From Pseudomonas triticifolii (GTDB lineage Bacteria > Pseudomonadota > Gammaproteobacteria > Pseudomonadales > Pseudomonadaceae): a stretch of DNA of 64,000 nucleotides. The notes under the pieces were generated by a model. It was not told the origin of the DNA, did no database searches, and saw only the letters and a program-made list of their open reading frames with translations. This document shows, one piece after another, positions 34,429 to 43,853 of this stretch; position 1 is the stretch's first letter; each line of letters opens with the position of its first letter. Position numbers and translations under genes: made by a program. Where the stretch lies: positions 85,535 through 149,534 of the forward strand of contig NZ_JACONV010000011.1 of NCBI RefSeq assembly GCF_014358015.1, written 5' to 3'.

Positions 34429-35771
34429 GACAAGCACTCCACTGCCTGCGCGAACACTCGCCCGCGCTCTTCATAATTCTTGAACATGTCCAGACTGGCG
34501 CAGGCCGGGGACAGCAATACAGCGTCGCCGTCCTGAGCCCGTTCAGCGCTGCGCTCGACCGCCGCTTGCAGCGTGTCGACACGGACCAGCGGTACGGCGT
34601 CGCCCAGTGCCGCAGCGAGCCGCTCGGCATCACGCCCCAGCAGCACGACCGTGCGGCAATGCGCAGCGACGGCCGAACGCAGAGCGCCGAAATCAGCGCC
34701 TTTGCCATCGCCACCGGCGATCAGCACCAGCTTGCCCGGAATGTCGGCACCCAGGCCTTCGATTGCAGCCAGTGCAGCGCCGACATTGGTGGCTTTCGAA
34801 TCGTTGTAATAATGAACGCCGTTCAGCTCTCTGACCCACTGACAGCGATGTTCAAGACCTGTGAACTCACGCAGTGCAGCGAGCATGGCGTCGAACGGCA
34901 GACCCACCGCATGGCCCAACGCCAATGCCGCCAGTGCGTTGGACTGGTTATGGGCGCCGCGCATTTTCAGGTCACTAACCGGCATCAGGTTTTCGAACTG
35001 GAACGCCAGGTACTTTTCGCCGTTCTCTTCACGCAGGCCGAAGCCGTGGAAGTCGGGCTTGTTCAGACCGAAGGTCCAGCATGGCAGGCCTTCGCCTATC
35101 AGCGGACGAGACAGTGCGTCCTGACGATTGACCACCACCTGACGAGCGCCGCGGAAGATCCGGTGCTTGGCCAGATGGTAGGCAGGCAGGCCGCTGTAAC
35201 GGTCCATGTGGTCTTCGCTGATGTTCAACACAGTCGCCACTTCGGCGTTGAGCTGATCGGTGGTCTCCAGTTGAAAGCTGGACAGCTCCATCACGTACAG
35301 CTCGACGTCGTCGCTGAGCAGATCCAGCGCCGGCGTACCCAGATTACCGCCCACGGCAACGCGCTTGCCGGCTGCCACGGCCATCTCGCCAACCAGCGTC
35401 GTGACGGTGCTTTTCGCATTGGAACCGGTGATGGCCACGATGGGCGCTTTCGCGTAGCGCGCGAACAGTTCGATATCGCCCGCCATCTTCACGCCACGCG
35501 CCTGCGCCTGCTGCAAGGCAGGCGTCGCGAGGGCAAGACCCGGGCTGACGTAGACTTCGTCGGCACGGCAGAGGAACTCCACGTCCAGCTCGCCACAACG
35601 CACGTCCACCTGCGGGTAATCCCGGCGCAAGGTCGCCAGTTCCGGCGGATTCTCCCGCGTGTCGGCCACGGCAAACGACACGCCCTGGTTCGCCAGGAAG
35701 CGAACCAGGGACATGCCGCTTTTGCCTAGACCCACGACAATGCGGAAGCGGTCGGAAACGATCAGGGACAC
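34425..35771 (-). CDS. murD: UDP-N-acetylmuramoyl-L-alanine--D-glutamate ligase MurD
   Basis: A 448-residue Mur ligase that adds D-Glu. ATP loop AITGSNAKSTVTTLV, NISEDHMDRY and the ALAAIEGLG/YYNDSKATN motifs are present. The start is GTG at 35771, 5 bp after the mraY stop, with no better in-frame ATG. Confidence 0.96.
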   Translation of the reverse strand: MSLIVSDRFRIVVGLGKSGMSLVRFLANQGVSFAVADTRENPPELATLRRDYPQVDVRCGELDVEFLCRADEVYVSPGLALATPALQQAQARGVKMAGDIELFARYAKAPIVAITGSNAKSTVTTLVGEMAVAAGKRVAVGGNLGTPALDLLSDDVELYVMELSSFQLETTDQLNAEVATVLNISEDHMDRYSGLPAYHLAKHRIFRGARQVVVNRQDALSRPLIGEGLPCWTFGLNKPDFHGFGLREENGEKYLAFQFENLMPVSDLKMRGAHNQSNALAALALGHAVGLPFDAMLAALREFTGLEHRCQWVRELNGVHYYNDSKATNVGAALAAIEGLGADIPGKLVLIAGGDGKGADFGALRSAVAAHCRTVVLLGRDAERLAAALGDAVPLVRVDTLQAAVERSAERAQDGDAVLLSPACASLDMFKNYEERGRVFAQAVECLS

Positions 35772-35776
35772 TCGCT

Positions 35777-36859
35777 CTACCTCAGTTTCAGCGTGGCAAG
35801 GCCGATCAGCACGAGAATCACGGTGATGATCCAGAAACGGACGATCACGCGTGGCTCGGGCCAGCCTTTGAGTTCAAAGTGGTGGTGGATGGGCGCCATG
35901 CGGAAAACCCGGCGACCGGTCAGTTTGAAAGACGCAACCTGAATGACCACTGAAAGGGTTTCCATCACGAACACGCCGCCCATGATGAACAGCACGATTT
36001 CCTGACGGACGATCACTGCCATGGTGCCCAGTGCAGCGCCCAGCGCCAGTGCACCGACGTCGCCCATGAAGACCTGGGCCGGATAGGTGTTGAACCAGAG
36101 GAACCCCAGTCCCGCCCCGATCAATGCCCCGGAGAACACAATCAATTCGCCCGCCCCCGGTACATAGGGAATCAGCAGGTATTCAGCGAATTTCACGTTA
36201 CCCGACAGGTAGCAGAAGATACCCAGCGCGCCGCCAACCATCACGGTCGGCATGATCGCCAGACCGTCCAGGCCGTCGGTCAGGTTGACCGCGTTGCTGG
36301 AGCCGACGATCACGAAATAGGTCAGCACCACGAAACCGATGCCCAACGGGATGCGGACATCCTTGAGCATCGGCACGATCAATGTGGTTTCGGTGGCCGA
36401 AGGCGCGGTCGTATAAAGGAAGATCGCAGCACACAGACCGAACACCGACTGCCAGAAGTACTTCCAGCGGCTGGGCAGGCCACGGGAGTTCTTTTCGATG
36501 ACCTTGCGGTAGTCGTCGACCCAGCCAATGGCACCGAACAGCAGGGTGACGAGCAGCACGACCCATACATAGCGGTTGCTCAAGTCAGCCCACAGCAAGG
36601 TGCTGATGCCGATGGAGGAAAGAATCAGCGCGCCGCCCATGGTGGGCGTGCCCGATTTGGACAAGTGCGATTGCGGACCGTCGTTGCGCACGGACTGACC
36701 GATCTGACGCATCTGCAGGGTACGGATCATCCATGGGCCCAGGCACAGCGAAAGCGTCAGCGCAGTGAGCACGCCAAGGATCCCGCGCAGCGACAGGTAC
36801 TGAAAGACTGCGAAGCCTTTGTAGAACTGTTGTAAGAACTCGGCCAACAGCAGCAGCAT
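35777..36859 (-). CDS. mraY: Phospho-N-acetylmuramoyl-pentapeptide transferase MraY
   Basis: A 360-residue, ten-TM enzyme that makes lipid I from UDP-MurNAc-pentapeptide and undecaprenyl phosphate. Catalytic Asp pair in GWVDDYRKV, Mg site NLTDGLDGLA and the PIHHHFELKG loop are all seen. ATG at 36859 shares one base with the murF stop; the preceding codon is an in-frame TTG. Confidence 0.97.
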   Translation of the reverse strand: MLLLLAEFLQQFYKGFAVFQYLSLRGILGVLTALTLSLCLGPWMIRTLQMRQIGQSVRNDGPQSHLSKSGTPTMGGALILSSIGISTLLWADLSNRYVWVVLLVTLLFGAIGWVDDYRKVIEKNSRGLPSRWKYFWQSVFGLCAAIFLYTTAPSATETTLIVPMLKDVRIPLGIGFVVLTYFVIVGSSNAVNLTDGLDGLAIMPTVMVGGALGIFCYLSGNVKFAEYLLIPYVPGAGELIVFSGALIGAGLGFLWFNTYPAQVFMGDVGALALGAALGTMAVIVRQEIVLFIMGGVFVMETLSVVIQVASFKLTGRRVFRMAPIHHHFELKGWPEPRVIVRFWIITVILVLIGLATLKLR

Positions 36860-38229
36860 CAATGTTTCTCCAGGCTAGAACCGCACAAGGCAGCCACGAT
36901 GTTTTCCATCGCGGCGCTGCGCGAACCCTTGATCAATAAAGTGGTGTTTTTGTCTTGTTCAGCGCCCAGCGCTTCGATCAGCTCGGCCTGGGTGATGAAG
37001 TGGCGCGCATGCGGGCCAAAAGCGCTCACGGCGTGTGTCATCAGGGGCCCCACGGTATACAGCGCAGAAACCTTGCCGGCAGCGTAGGCACCCACGTCAT
37101 GGTGGCCCTGCTCGGCCCACTCACCCAGCTCGCCGATGTCGCCCAGCACCAGAACGGTACGTCCCGCAAAGCTGGTCAGCAGATCAACAGCAGCGTTTAC
37201 CGAAGACGGGTTAGCGTTGTAGGTGTCGTCAATCACGCGCATGCCATTGCTGGCAATGTGCGCAACGGCGCGGCCCTTGACCGGCTGCACGTCGTTCAGG
37301 CCAGCAACGATGCCTTCAAGGCTCACGCCCAGCGCGCAGGCAGCAGCAGCGGCGGCCAGCGCGTTGGTCACGTTGTGTGTGCCCAGCAGATTCAGTTGTA
37401 CCCGCGCAGAACCCAGCGGGCTGTTGAATACGAACCCCGGGCATCCACGTGCATCGCGGCTGAGGTCGCTGGCGTGCAGGTCGGCAGCAGCGTTGCTCAA
37501 TGCAAACGTCAGCACCTTGCGATCGCCTGCACGCGTGCGCCAGATCGGGAATGCCTTGTCATCAAGATTCAGGACGGCCGTACCGCTGGCGTTGAGCCCC
37601 TCGATAATTTCGCCCTTGGCTTCGACGATGCGATCAGGACCGCCAAACTCGCCGACATGGGCTGTGCCTGCGTTGGTGAGAATGGCCACATGAGGTTGGG
37701 TCAGGCTCACGGTAAACGCGATTTCCCCGACGCGCGACGCACCCAGCTCGATGACCGCAGCGGCGTGCTCGGCGCCCAGTTCCAGCAGCGTCAATGGCAC
37801 GCCCAGTTCGTTGTTCAGATTGCCACGGGTCGCGAGCACAGAACCCCGCGTACGCAAAATGCTGGCGAGCATCTCCTTGACCGTGGTCTTGCCGCTGGAA
37901 CCGGTCACGGCGGCAACCGGCCGGTCAACGAAGGCATTGCGATTCATCGCGCCCAATTGCGCCAGTGCCTTGCGGGTATCCAGCACCACCAGTTGCGGCA
38001 AGCTCGCGCCCACCACTTCACGCTCGACCAGAGCACCCACAGCGCCGCTGGCAGCGACCTGCTCCAGGTATTCATGCCCATCGAAACGAGGGCCGGTCAG
38101 CGCCACGAACAGCTGGCCGGGCTTGATCGCACGGCTGTCGGTGCTGACACCGTCAAAGCTGCAGTCGTTGCCCACCAGACGGGCATCGAGCGGGGCAGTC
38201 AGTTCGCTGAAGGTCAATGGCTTAAGCAT
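36859..38229 (-). CDS. murF: UDP-MurNAc-tripeptide--D-alanyl-D-alanine ligase MurF
   Basis: A 456-residue Mur ligase that adds D-Ala-D-Ala. ATP loop AVTGSSGKTTVKEM, LNNELGVPLTLL and DDTYNANPSSVNAA are typical. Its ATG at 38229 lies 8 bp inside murE. Confidence 0.97.
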   Translation of the reverse strand: MLKPLTFSELTAPLDARLVGNDCSFDGVSTDSRAIKPGQLFVALTGPRFDGHEYLEQVAASGAVGALVEREVVGASLPQLVVLDTRKALAQLGAMNRNAFVDRPVAAVTGSSGKTTVKEMLASILRTRGSVLATRGNLNNELGVPLTLLELGAEHAAAVIELGASRVGEIAFTVSLTQPHVAILTNAGTAHVGEFGGPDRIVEAKGEIIEGLNASGTAVLNLDDKAFPIWRTRAGDRKVLTFALSNAAADLHASDLSRDARGCPGFVFNSPLGSARVQLNLLGTHNVTNALAAAAAACALGVSLEGIVAGLNDVQPVKGRAVAHIASNGMRVIDDTYNANPSSVNAAVDLLTSFAGRTVLVLGDIGELGEWAEQGHHDVGAYAAGKVSALYTVGPLMTHAVSAFGPHARHFITQAELIEALGAEQDKNTTLLIKGSRSAAMENIVAALCGSSLEKH

Positions 38230-39685
38230 GCGCAGGCTCCCAGGCGGCCAAGGCTTTCGCAGCCTCTTCCAGATCGGAGAAGGCCTGACGCTGACCGTCG
38301 ATTTCCTGATAGTCCTCGTGCCCTTTGCCAGCCAGCACGACTACGTCATCGGCTCTGGCGCTGGCGATCATTTGCGCAATGGCCTGACCGCGACCTTCAA
38401 TGAACGTCACCTTGTCAGCGGCAGCGAAACCGGCACGGATATCATCGAAGATCCGGGCAGGCGCTTCGCTGCGAGGGTTGTCATCCGTCACCAGCACACC
38501 ATCGGCCAGTCGCTCGACCACTTCGGCCATCAACGGGCGCTTGCCGCGATCCCGATCACCGCCGCAACCAAACAGACACAACAACCGACCCTTGGCGTGC
38601 GGGCGCAAGGCTTCCAGTACTTTTTCCAGCGCATCGGGCGTGTGAGCGTAATCGACCACGACCAACGGCTTGTCGGCACCACCCAGACGCTGCATGCGTC
38701 CGACCGGGCCTTCGAGTTTCGGCAGCACCTTGAGGATTTCGTCCAGCGCGTAATCCAGACCGAGCAAGGCGCCGATTGCGGCCAGTACGTTGCTCAGGTT
38801 GAAACGTCCCAGCAGACTGCTGCGCAGGAAATGCTCACCCTGCGGAGTCACCAGCGTGGCGCGTACGCCATCGTCGTCGAACTTTGCGTCGCGGCAATAA
38901 AGATACGCAGCGCTGTCGAGCAAGCTGTAGGTGATCAACCGTGACTCATGCTTGTTAGCCGCAAGCTCGCGACCGAATGCGTCATCCAGGTTAATGACCC
39001 GGCAGCGCAGGTCAGGCCAGGCAAACAGCTTGGCCTTGGCCGCACCGTAAGCCTGCATGGTGCCGTGATAATCCAGATGGTCCCGGGACAGGTTGGTCAG
39101 CACCGCGACATCGAAAGCCAGCGCAGTCGCCCGCCCTTGATCCAGACCGTGAGAGGACACTTCCATCGCGACAGCGCGTGCGCCCGCCTGCCTGAGGTCG
39201 GTCAGCGTCGCCTGCACGGCAATCGGGTCCGGCGTGGTGTGGCGGCCGCTCTGCAGGGCGCCATAAAAGCCGGTGCCCAGCGTGCCGACGATGCCGCAAT
39301 GCTGACCCAGCAGGTCAAGCGCCTGGGCAACCAGCTGAGTGACGCTGGTCTTGCCGTTGGTGCCGGTGACGCCAACCAGATTCAGGCTTCGGCTCGAGTC
39401 GCCATAAAAGCGACCGGCAATGGCGGACAATTGCGCGGCCAGCCCCTTGACCGGGATCAGCGGCACATCAGTAATCGGTAATACGGTAGCCCCTTCGGAC
39501 TCGTAAGCGACGGCCGCTGCGCCACGTTGAAGTGCATCGGCAATGTGCGTACGACCATCGACCTTGAGACCTGGAATCGCCAGGAACAGATCACCCGGAC
39601 GTACGTTTCGACTGTCCAGAGTCAACTCGCGAATCAGCGCGTCACGGTCGGTATGTGCGAAAAGCTTGCTCAGATTAAAGGACAT
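38222..39685 (-). CDS. murE: UDP-MurNAc-L-Ala-D-Glu--meso-diaminopimelate ligase MurE
   Basis: A 487-residue Mur ligase. ATP loop GVTGTNGKTSVTQLV and the DDNPRSE motif, which selects meso-diaminopimelate over lysine, are present. ATG at 39685 overlaps the ftsI stop by one base. Confidence 0.97.
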   Translation of the reverse strand: MSFNLSKLFAHTDRDALIRELTLDSRNVRPGDLFLAIPGLKVDGRTHIADALQRGAAAVAYESEGATVLPITDVPLIPVKGLAAQLSAIAGRFYGDSSRSLNLVGVTGTNGKTSVTQLVAQALDLLGQHCGIVGTLGTGFYGALQSGRHTTPDPIAVQATLTDLRQAGARAVAMEVSSHGLDQGRATALAFDVAVLTNLSRDHLDYHGTMQAYGAAKAKLFAWPDLRCRVINLDDAFGRELAANKHESRLITYSLLDSAAYLYCRDAKFDDDGVRATLVTPQGEHFLRSSLLGRFNLSNVLAAIGALLGLDYALDEILKVLPKLEGPVGRMQRLGGADKPLVVVDYAHTPDALEKVLEALRPHAKGRLLCLFGCGGDRDRGKRPLMAEVVERLADGVLVTDDNPRSEAPARIFDDIRAGFAAADKVTFIEGRGQAIAQMIASARADDVVVLAGKGHEDYQEIDGQRQAFSDLEEAAKALAAWEPAHA

Positions 39686-41415
39686 CAACCACGCCCTCCT
39701 TTAACAGCTGCCGGAGCAGCATTGACCTGTTCAGGTGCGAGGTTGTCGGGAGATACGTTCATCAAGCGCAACGTACCGGACATGACCTTGCTGAATACCG
39801 GGGCCGAAACCAGACCGCCGTAGTAACCACCCTTGCTCGGCTCGTCGATCACCACAACGATGGCGTAACGCGGATTGCTCATCGGGCCGAACCCGGCGAA
39901 CAGCGAACGGTAAGAGTTCTCGGCGTAACCCTTGGTGCCGATGGACGTCTTGCGCGCCGTGCCGCTCTTGCCGCCGACGTGATAGGACGGCACACGGGCG
40001 CGATAAACGCCGCGCGGGTCCTCGATCACTTGCTGCAACATGCCTTGCAGGGTCTTGGCGGTGGCTTCGGGAATAGCCTGAACCGCCGTCGGAGCTGCGT
40101 CGCTTTTGAGAATGGTCAATGGCACGATCCGGCCATTGTTGGCCAGCGCACCATAGGCGTGTACCAGTTGCAGTGCAGTCACCGACAGACCGTAGCCGTA
40201 GGACAGCGTGGCGGTTTCTGCCTTGCGCCACTCGCGATAGTTCGGCAGGTTGCCCACGCGCTCGCCCGGGAAGCCCAGGCCTGTGTATTGCCCGAAGCCG
40301 ACGCGCTGCATGGCGCGGAAAATCGATTCACCGCCCACGTCGAACGCCACTTTGCTCATGCCCACGTTACTGGAGTTGATCAAAATGCCCGTCAGGTCGA
40401 GTACCGGACCTTCGGTCTTGGTCACGTCGCGAATCGTGTATTTGCCGATCTGCAGCGTACCCGGGTACACCTCGACTTTGTCGGTCGGCTTCCAGCGGCC
40501 GCTGTCCAGCGCTGCCGTCATCGAAATCGGCTTCATGGTCGAGCCCGGCTCGAACACGTCAATGATCGCCCGGTTACGCATGGCGGCTGGCACCATGGTG
40601 CGGCGGTTGTTGGGGTTGTAGGTTGGCTGGTTGACCATCGCCAGCACTTCGCCGGTCTTGACGTCCATGATGACCAGACTGCCCGCCTTGGCTTCGTTCT
40701 CGACGATGGCGTTGCGCAGCTCACGGGTTGCCAGGTATTGCAGGCGCAGATCAATGGACAAAGCCAAGGTCTTACCGGCCTTGGCGTTCTTGGTAACCTG
40801 TACGTCCTTGATCAGTCGACCTCGCCGGTCCTTGATGACCTGCCGCTTGCCGGGCACGCCGGCGAGCCAGTCATCATAAGCCAGCTCGACCCCTTCTCGA
40901 CCATGATCGTCAAGGTCGGTGAAGCCGACCATGTGCGCAGTCACATCGCCTGCCGGGTAGAAACGACGAAATTCCTCGATGCCGTAGACACCGGGAACCT
41001 TGAGGTCGAGCACCGACTGACCTTGCTCGGGTGTCAGTCCGCGAACCAGGTAGATGAATTCCTTGGTGGCCTGCGAGTCGAGACGTTCGGTAAGGGCTTT
41101 CACGTCCTGGCCCAGCGCTGCGGCGAGCATCGGCCACTTGGCCTTGTCCTGCTGCATTTCGCGCGGGTTGGCCCACAGCGTGGTCACGGGCGTACTGACC
41201 GCCAGAGGCTCGCCATTACGGTCGGTGATCAGGCCGCGGTGAGCCGGAATCGGGATGTGACGAAGGCTGCGCGCATCGCCCTGTTCCTTGAGGAACGTGT
41301 GGTCGATGACCTGCAGGTCAACGATGCGCCAGCAGATGGCGAGCACAAGACAGACGAGCAAGCCGACGACAACGCGGAAACGCCACGGATACAGTGCACC
41401 TTCAAGCTTCATCAT
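39685..41415 (-). CDS. ftsI: Septal transpeptidase FtsI (PBP3)
   Basis: A 576-residue class B penicillin-binding protein that cross-links septal peptidoglycan and is a beta-lactam target. One TM helix lies about 14-32, then the dimerisation domain. Active-site motifs are STMK (FEPGSTMKPISM), SSN (INSSNVGMSK) and KSGT (VGGKSGTARK). Two adjacent ATGs (41415, 41412) are possible starts; the first overlaps the ftsL stop as ATGA. Confidence 0.97.
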   Translation of the reverse strand: MMKLEGALYPWRFRVVVGLLVCLVLAICWRIVDLQVIDHTFLKEQGDARSLRHIPIPAHRGLITDRNGEPLAVSTPVTTLWANPREMQQDKAKWPMLAAALGQDVKALTERLDSQATKEFIYLVRGLTPEQGQSVLDLKVPGVYGIEEFRRFYPAGDVTAHMVGFTDLDDHGREGVELAYDDWLAGVPGKRQVIKDRRGRLIKDVQVTKNAKAGKTLALSIDLRLQYLATRELRNAIVENEAKAGSLVIMDVKTGEVLAMVNQPTYNPNNRRTMVPAAMRNRAIIDVFEPGSTMKPISMTAALDSGRWKPTDKVEVYPGTLQIGKYTIRDVTKTEGPVLDLTGILINSSNVGMSKVAFDVGGESIFRAMQRVGFGQYTGLGFPGERVGNLPNYREWRKAETATLSYGYGLSVTALQLVHAYGALANNGRIVPLTILKSDAAPTAVQAIPEATAKTLQGMLQQVIEDPRGVYRARVPSYHVGGKSGTARKTSIGTKGYAENSYRSLFAGFGPMSNPRYAIVVVIDEPSKGGYYGGLVSAPVFSKVMSGTLRLMNVSPDNLAPEQVNAAPAAVKGGRG

Positions 41416-41705
41416 GGCGCCACCATCCGCACTTCGGCAGCGCTGGGGATGCGCATCTTCAGCTGTTCGGTGGCCAGGGTTTCAATGCGGCTATGGGCGG
41501 TCCAGGTGCTCTGCTCAAGGATCAGACGACCCCATTCGGCCTGAGCCTTGTCGCGCACGCTCATTTCAGAATAAAGCGAGTTGAGCAATTGACGGTTCAA
41601 ATGCGCGCTATAGGAAACGCCAATCGCCGAAATCAGGACGGCGACGAACAACAGCAGCATAATCGAGCTGCCGCCAGGCAAGGGTTTCAGGAACAGACGG
41701 CTCAC
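41412..41705 (-). CDS. ftsL: Cell division protein FtsL
   Basis: A 97-residue bitopic protein. A short cytoplasmic tail, one TM helix (IMLLLFVAVLISAIGVSYSA) and a periplasmic coiled coil that pairs with FtsB. The start is GTG at 41705, overlapping the rsmH stop as GTGA. Confidence 0.92.
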   Translation of the reverse strand: MSRLFLKPLPGGSSIMLLLFVAVLISAIGVSYSAHLNRQLLNSLYSEMSVRDKAQAEWGRLILEQSTWTAHSRIETLATEQLKMRIPSAAEVRMVAP

Positions 41706-42643
41706 CTGAGCTTCTCCGCAACGCGCATGACAGCGCTGCGCGAGCGTGGATTGGCTTTGGTTTCGGTGTCGGAGGCAAATTGAGCCTTGCCATGAATCTT
41801 GATTTTCGGCTCGAACGCCTTGTACTGGATCGGCAGGTTGCGCGGCATGTTGTCCGCTTCGCCCTTGGCCAGCTTGCGCATGAACAGTTTGACGATGCGG
41901 TCTTCGAGCGAATGGAAGCTGATCACCACCAGACGACCGCCGACTTCCAGCGCGTCCAGCGCGGCGTCGAGGCCGGCTTCAAGATCGCCCAGTTCGTTGT
42001 TGACGTGGATACGCAGCCCCTGAAAGGCGCGTGTCGCAGGATTCTTGCCTTTTTCCCAGGCAGGGTTCGCCACCTTGAGCACTTCAGCCAGGTCGGCGGT
42101 GCGTTCGAAGGGCTGAACTTCACGGCGCTGCACCACAGCATTGGCCATGCGCTTGGCGAAACGCTCTTCGCCGTATTCCTTGAAGACCCGAGCGATTTCC
42201 TCGGCAGGCGCTGTGGCGATGAACTCGGCCGCGCTGACACCGCGGGTCGGGTCCATGCGCATATCCAGAGGGCCGTCGTTCATGAAGCTGAAGCCACGCT
42301 CGGGATCGTCAAGCTGCGGCGAGGACACACCCAGATCAAGCAGGATGCCACTGACCTTGCCCGCCAGGCCGCGTTCTTGAGCCTCGGAGCCCAGTTCGGC
42401 AAAGCTGCGCTGCACAATGACAAAGCGGCCGTCTTCGGCCGCTAGCGCTTGCCCTGTGGCAATCGCCTGAGGGTCCTTGTCGAACCCTAAGAGCCGACCG
42501 TCCGGCCCCAGATGACTGAGTATCAACCGGCTGTGACCGCCACGACCGAACGTGCCATCCAGATAACAGCCATCAGCGCGCACCGCGAGAGCCTCCACGG
42601 CTTCTTCGAGCAATACGGTGATGTGGGTAAAGCTGCTATTCAT
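41702..42643 (-). CDS. rsmH: 16S rRNA m4C1402 methyltransferase RsmH
   Basis: A 313-residue SAM-dependent enzyme that methylates N4 of C1402 in the ribosomal P site. HITVLLEEAVEAL, SAM loop YLDGTFGRGGHSR, LLDLGVSSPQLDDPERGFSF and ISFHSLEDRIVK are diagnostic. ATG at 42643 is used; a GTG two codons earlier (42649) overlaps the mraZ stop as GTGA and is a real alternative. Confidence 0.95.
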   Translation of the reverse strand: MNSSFTHITVLLEEAVEALAVRADGCYLDGTFGRGGHSRLILSHLGPDGRLLGFDKDPQAIATGQALAAEDGRFVIVQRSFAELGSEAQERGLAGKVSGILLDLGVSSPQLDDPERGFSFMNDGPLDMRMDPTRGVSAAEFIATAPAEEIARVFKEYGEERFAKRMANAVVQRREVQPFERTADLAEVLKVANPAWEKGKNPATRAFQGLRIHVNNELGDLEAGLDAALDALEVGGRLVVISFHSLEDRIVKLFMRKLAKGEADNMPRNLPIQYKAFEPKIKIHGKAQFASDTETKANPRSRSAVMRVAEKLR

Positions 42644-42645
42644 AG

Positions 42646-43101
42646 TCACAGGATCAGGTCACGTAATTCATCGGGCATCGCGCCAGGTTGTTGAATGGCA
42701 GCAAGGTCGGCATCAGCAAGTGCGTTCCAGGCGTCCTCGTCCCACAATTGAAACTTGTTGAGTTGCCCCACCAGCATCACGCGCTTATCCAGCTTGGCGT
42801 ATTCACGCAGACGCGGAGGGACCAGAAAACGCCCGCTGCCATCCAGCTCCAGATCGACGGCATTACCAATCAAAAGCCGCTGCAGCCGACGGTTCTCTTC
42901 ACGAAACGTAGCGAGCTCACGAAGCTTGGCTTCTATCAGCTCCCACTCGGACAGCGGATAAAGGCACAAGCAGGGGTCAACGGCATCTATGGTCACGATT
43001 AACTGGCCGGCGCTACGCGAATCCAGCTCGTCACGGTACCGGCTCGGCATAGCGAGACGGCCCTTGGCATCGAGATTGATCGCGTTGGCACCACGGAACA
43101 C
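42646..43101 (-). CDS. mraZ: Transcriptional regulator MraZ
   Basis: A 151-residue protein with two AbrB-like half domains, DAKGRLAMPSRYRDEL and DGSGRFLVPPRLREYA, as in all MraZ. It forms a ring that binds tandem boxes before its own operon and represses the dcw cluster. The start is GTG at 43101 (FRGANAINLDAKGR) with GGAG nine nt upstream; a TTG five codons earlier is less likely. The boxes lie about 45 bp upstream. Confidence 0.93.
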   Translation of the reverse strand: MFRGANAINLDAKGRLAMPSRYRDELDSRSAGQLIVTIDAVDPCLCLYPLSEWELIEAKLRELATFREENRRLQRLLIGNAVDLELDGSGRFLVPPRLREYAKLDKRVMLVGQLNKFQLWDEDAWNALADADLAAIQQPGAMPDELRDLIL

Positions 43102-43142
43102 AGGCGCATTCTCCAAATATTAGCTTTTTGCGCTCAAAAAAC

Positions 43143-43168
43143 CCACTTCGTGCCACTTTCTGCCACTT
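43143..43168 (-). promoter_or_regulatory. Three MraZ-type operator repeats
   Basis: On the minus strand AAGTGG recurs at exact 10-bp spacing (43163-43168, 43153-43158, 43143-43148). E. coli MraZ binds TGGGN boxes with 5-nt spacers, so the period fits. The repeats lie between the -10 and the mraZ start. Confidence 0.75.
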
Positions 43169-43174
43169 GCGCAC

Positions 43175-43204
43175 ACTATAGGAATGCGCCCACCACACCG
43201 TCAA
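43175..43204 (-). promoter_or_regulatory. Sigma70-type promoter of the dcw cluster (Pmra)
   Basis: TTGACG (43199-43204), an 18-nt spacer and TATAGT (43175-43180) on the minus strand, followed at once by the MraZ repeats. The remaining sequence 43205-43410 is AT-richer and shows no gene. Confidence 0.7.
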
Positions 43205-43410
43205 GGCACGGTCTTAAGGAAAACCCTTACATTTCGCAGATTTAGGAGTGGTATTGGAGGTGAAAAGCTGAATTCAGGAGGGATCTGAAAGATATTTCCT
43301 ACTTACCTCAAGCGACTAGGACTTGAAGTTAAAGTAATTTATGAAGTCTAAGATTTTTTTGGTATTACGAAAGGCTTCTGCTGTTGAAAAGCAGAGAAAG
43401 GAAAAAGGTG

Positions 43411-43765
43411 GAGAGTCGATCTGTAAGCCGGGTTCTGTCGAGGACAGTCATTCCTCTACGACGGCCATCACTGGACGTCTTTAGCAACCTACCCGGTTCC
43501 AGCGCGGGCCACGCCTAGGAACCCTATTTGGTCTTGCTCCGAGTGGGGTTTACCTTGCCACGAACTGTTGCCAGACGTGCGGTGCGCTCTTACCGCACCT
43601 TTTCACCCTTACCGGCACCGAAGTGCTTAGGCGGTTATTTTCTGTGGCACTTTCCGTAGGCTCGCGCCTCCCAGGTGTTACCTGGCACTCCGCCCTATGG
43701 AGCCCGGACTTTCCTCCCCCCCTTGTTGCGGAACAACAAGAGGCAGCGACTGTCCAATCGACTCT
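43411..43765 (-). ncRNA. rnpB: RNase P RNA (M1 RNA)
   Basis: The catalytic RNA of RNase P, which trims tRNA 5' ends. The 5' end AGAGTCGATTGGACAGTCGC pairs with the 3' end GATCGACTCT (helix P1). Conserved core pieces are present on the minus strand, such as GAGGAAAGTCCGGGCTCCAT and AGAACCCGGCTTACAGATCG. A CCACC and T-run follow the 3' end and could terminate it. Ends are accurate to a few bases. Its position between mraZ and rsmI is as in other pseudomonads. The 88 bp to rsmI hold no gene. Confidence 0.95.
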
Positions 43766-43853
43766 CCGCTGACAAGGTTAGCGGCACACGCCACCGAGAA
43801 CAAGCTTTAAAAGCCTGTAAGGCTTGTGTGAGCCTCTGAAAATGGGTGCTCGA

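Noticed and set aside
36955..38403. 482-codon frame antisense to murF
   Set aside because: Shadow of murF; no family resemblance.
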